A stretch of 6,114 nucleotides of DNA. Origin: Cellulomonas sp. Lineage in GTDB: Bacteria > Actinomycetota > Actinomycetes > Actinomycetales > Cellulomonadaceae. The notes below the pieces were generated by a model. The model ran no database searches. It had not been told where the DNA came from and saw nothing but the letters and a program-made list of their open reading frames with translations. The stretch's first letter is position 1; every line of letters starts with the position of its first letter. Positions 5,769 through 6,114 of the stretch are shown one piece after another. The stretch is taken from contig JAPSIJ010000146.1 of NCBI GenBank assembly GCA_031178805.1, positions 1 to 6,114 on the forward strand, given 5' to 3'. Both the position numbers and the translations under genes were made by a program.

Positions 5769-6114
5769 ATGGAAGGCATCGCCGCGATGGCGGCACGGGT
5801 GGCGGAGATCCGCCAGATCGTCGGGACGCCCGTCACGGCGACCACCGCCACGGTGTCCCGGTCGACGACCACGGGTGCCTCCGGCGCCGCGTTCGCGGCG
5901 GTGCTGGCGGACCAGGTGGCGGCCACGCCGGGCGCGGCCGCCGCCCCCGCGGTGCCGTCACCGTCCGCCGGGCTCGACCTGAGCCCGTCCTCGGTGCGCC
6001 GCATCAACGGCGACCCGCTCCCGCGTGCGCTGGCCGGCCACGAGAACGGCCGGCTGCCCGACGCGGCGCTCACCCGCGTGGGCGACACCGGGCACCGGCT
6101 GTTCGCCCCCGCGG
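5769..6114 (+). CDS. Putative flagellar M15-family peptidoglycan hydrolase, N-terminal part (3' end outside window)
   Basis: An open frame of 115 codons runs to the window edge without a stop. Residues 1-18 (MEGIAAMAARVAEIRQIV) look like an amphipathic helix. Residues 20-70 are a Thr/Ala/Pro-rich linker containing AAFAAVLADQV (40-50). Residues 90-115 (GHENGRLPDAALTRVGDTGHRLFAPA) resemble the lead-in of actinobacterial M15 D-Ala-D-Ala carboxypeptidase-like proteins (N-G-R-I/L-P...L-x-x-I/V-G...H-R-L-W-x-P-A-A, from memory). Such a protein would cut peptidoglycan to let the rod or hook pass. The zinc ligands (H-x-x-x-x-x-x-D and a later E-x-x-H) would lie downstream, so the family cannot be confirmed here. 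No Sec signal peptide is visible. Alternatives are a lytic transglycosylase or NlpC/P60 enzyme, which also occur in actinobacterial flagellar operons. That a coding gene is present is near certain; the function is moderately supported. Confidence 0.65.
   Translation, partial: MEGIAAMAARVAEIRQIVGTPVTATTATVSRSTTTGASGAAFAAVLADQVAATPGAAAAPAVPSPSAGLDLSPSSVRRINGDPLPRALAGHENGRLPDAALTRVGDTGHRLFAPA

Overview
This window is a slice of a flagellar (fli/flg) operon from a very GC-rich bacterium. All genes are on the + strand and very tightly packed. The extreme G/C preference at third codon positions, the Arg-for-Lys replacement, the short FlgD and the order fliG-fliH-fliI-fliJ-fliK-flgD-flgE followed by a probable peptidoglycan-hydrolase gene suggest a motile actinobacterium, Cellulomonas-like. 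The genus is inferred from style and gene order, not from a database comparison.

Layout: (1) positions 3-155, the last 50 codons of fliG (motor switch protein); (2) 148-921 fliH (ATPase regulator); (3) 918-2276 fliI (export ATPase); (4) 2273-2734 fliJ (ATPase central stalk); (5) 2731-4074 fliK (hook-length ruler); (6) 4088-4534 flgD (hook cap/scaffold); (7) 4561-5739 flgE (hook protein); (8) 5769 to the window end, the first 115 codons of a gene best read as an M15-family (D-Ala-D-Ala carboxypeptidase-like) peptidoglycan hydrolase linked to the flagellum. The first five genes overlap at every junction (8, 4, 4 and 4 nt), which suggests translational coupling. The hook genes instead have short gaps (13, 26 and 29 nt), each with its own Shine-Dalgarno-like sequence. 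No intergenic stretch exceeds 30 nt, and I see no internal promoter, terminator, RNA gene, mobile element or CRISPR array.

How the genes work together: FliG is part of the rotor. FliH, FliI and FliJ form the soluble ATPase complex that feeds substrates to the flagellar type III export gate. FlgD, FlgE and FliK are early (rod/hook class) export substrates that scaffold, build and measure the hook. The last gene probably supplies a cell-wall-cutting enzyme needed for the rod or hook to cross thick peptidoglycan.

This is a core motility locus rather than an exotic system. The points most worth a second look are: (a) an F-x-x-x-L export-signal-like motif near the N-terminus of FliK, FlgD, FlgE and also the putative hydrolase, suggesting the hydrolase is exported through the flagellum; (b) near-total loss of lysine in the export proteins, with the Walker A lysine the only lysine left in FliI; (c) in-frame 15-nt tandem repeats in the FliK linker, which could change ruler length in 5-residue steps, and a second 15-nt period array in fliH.
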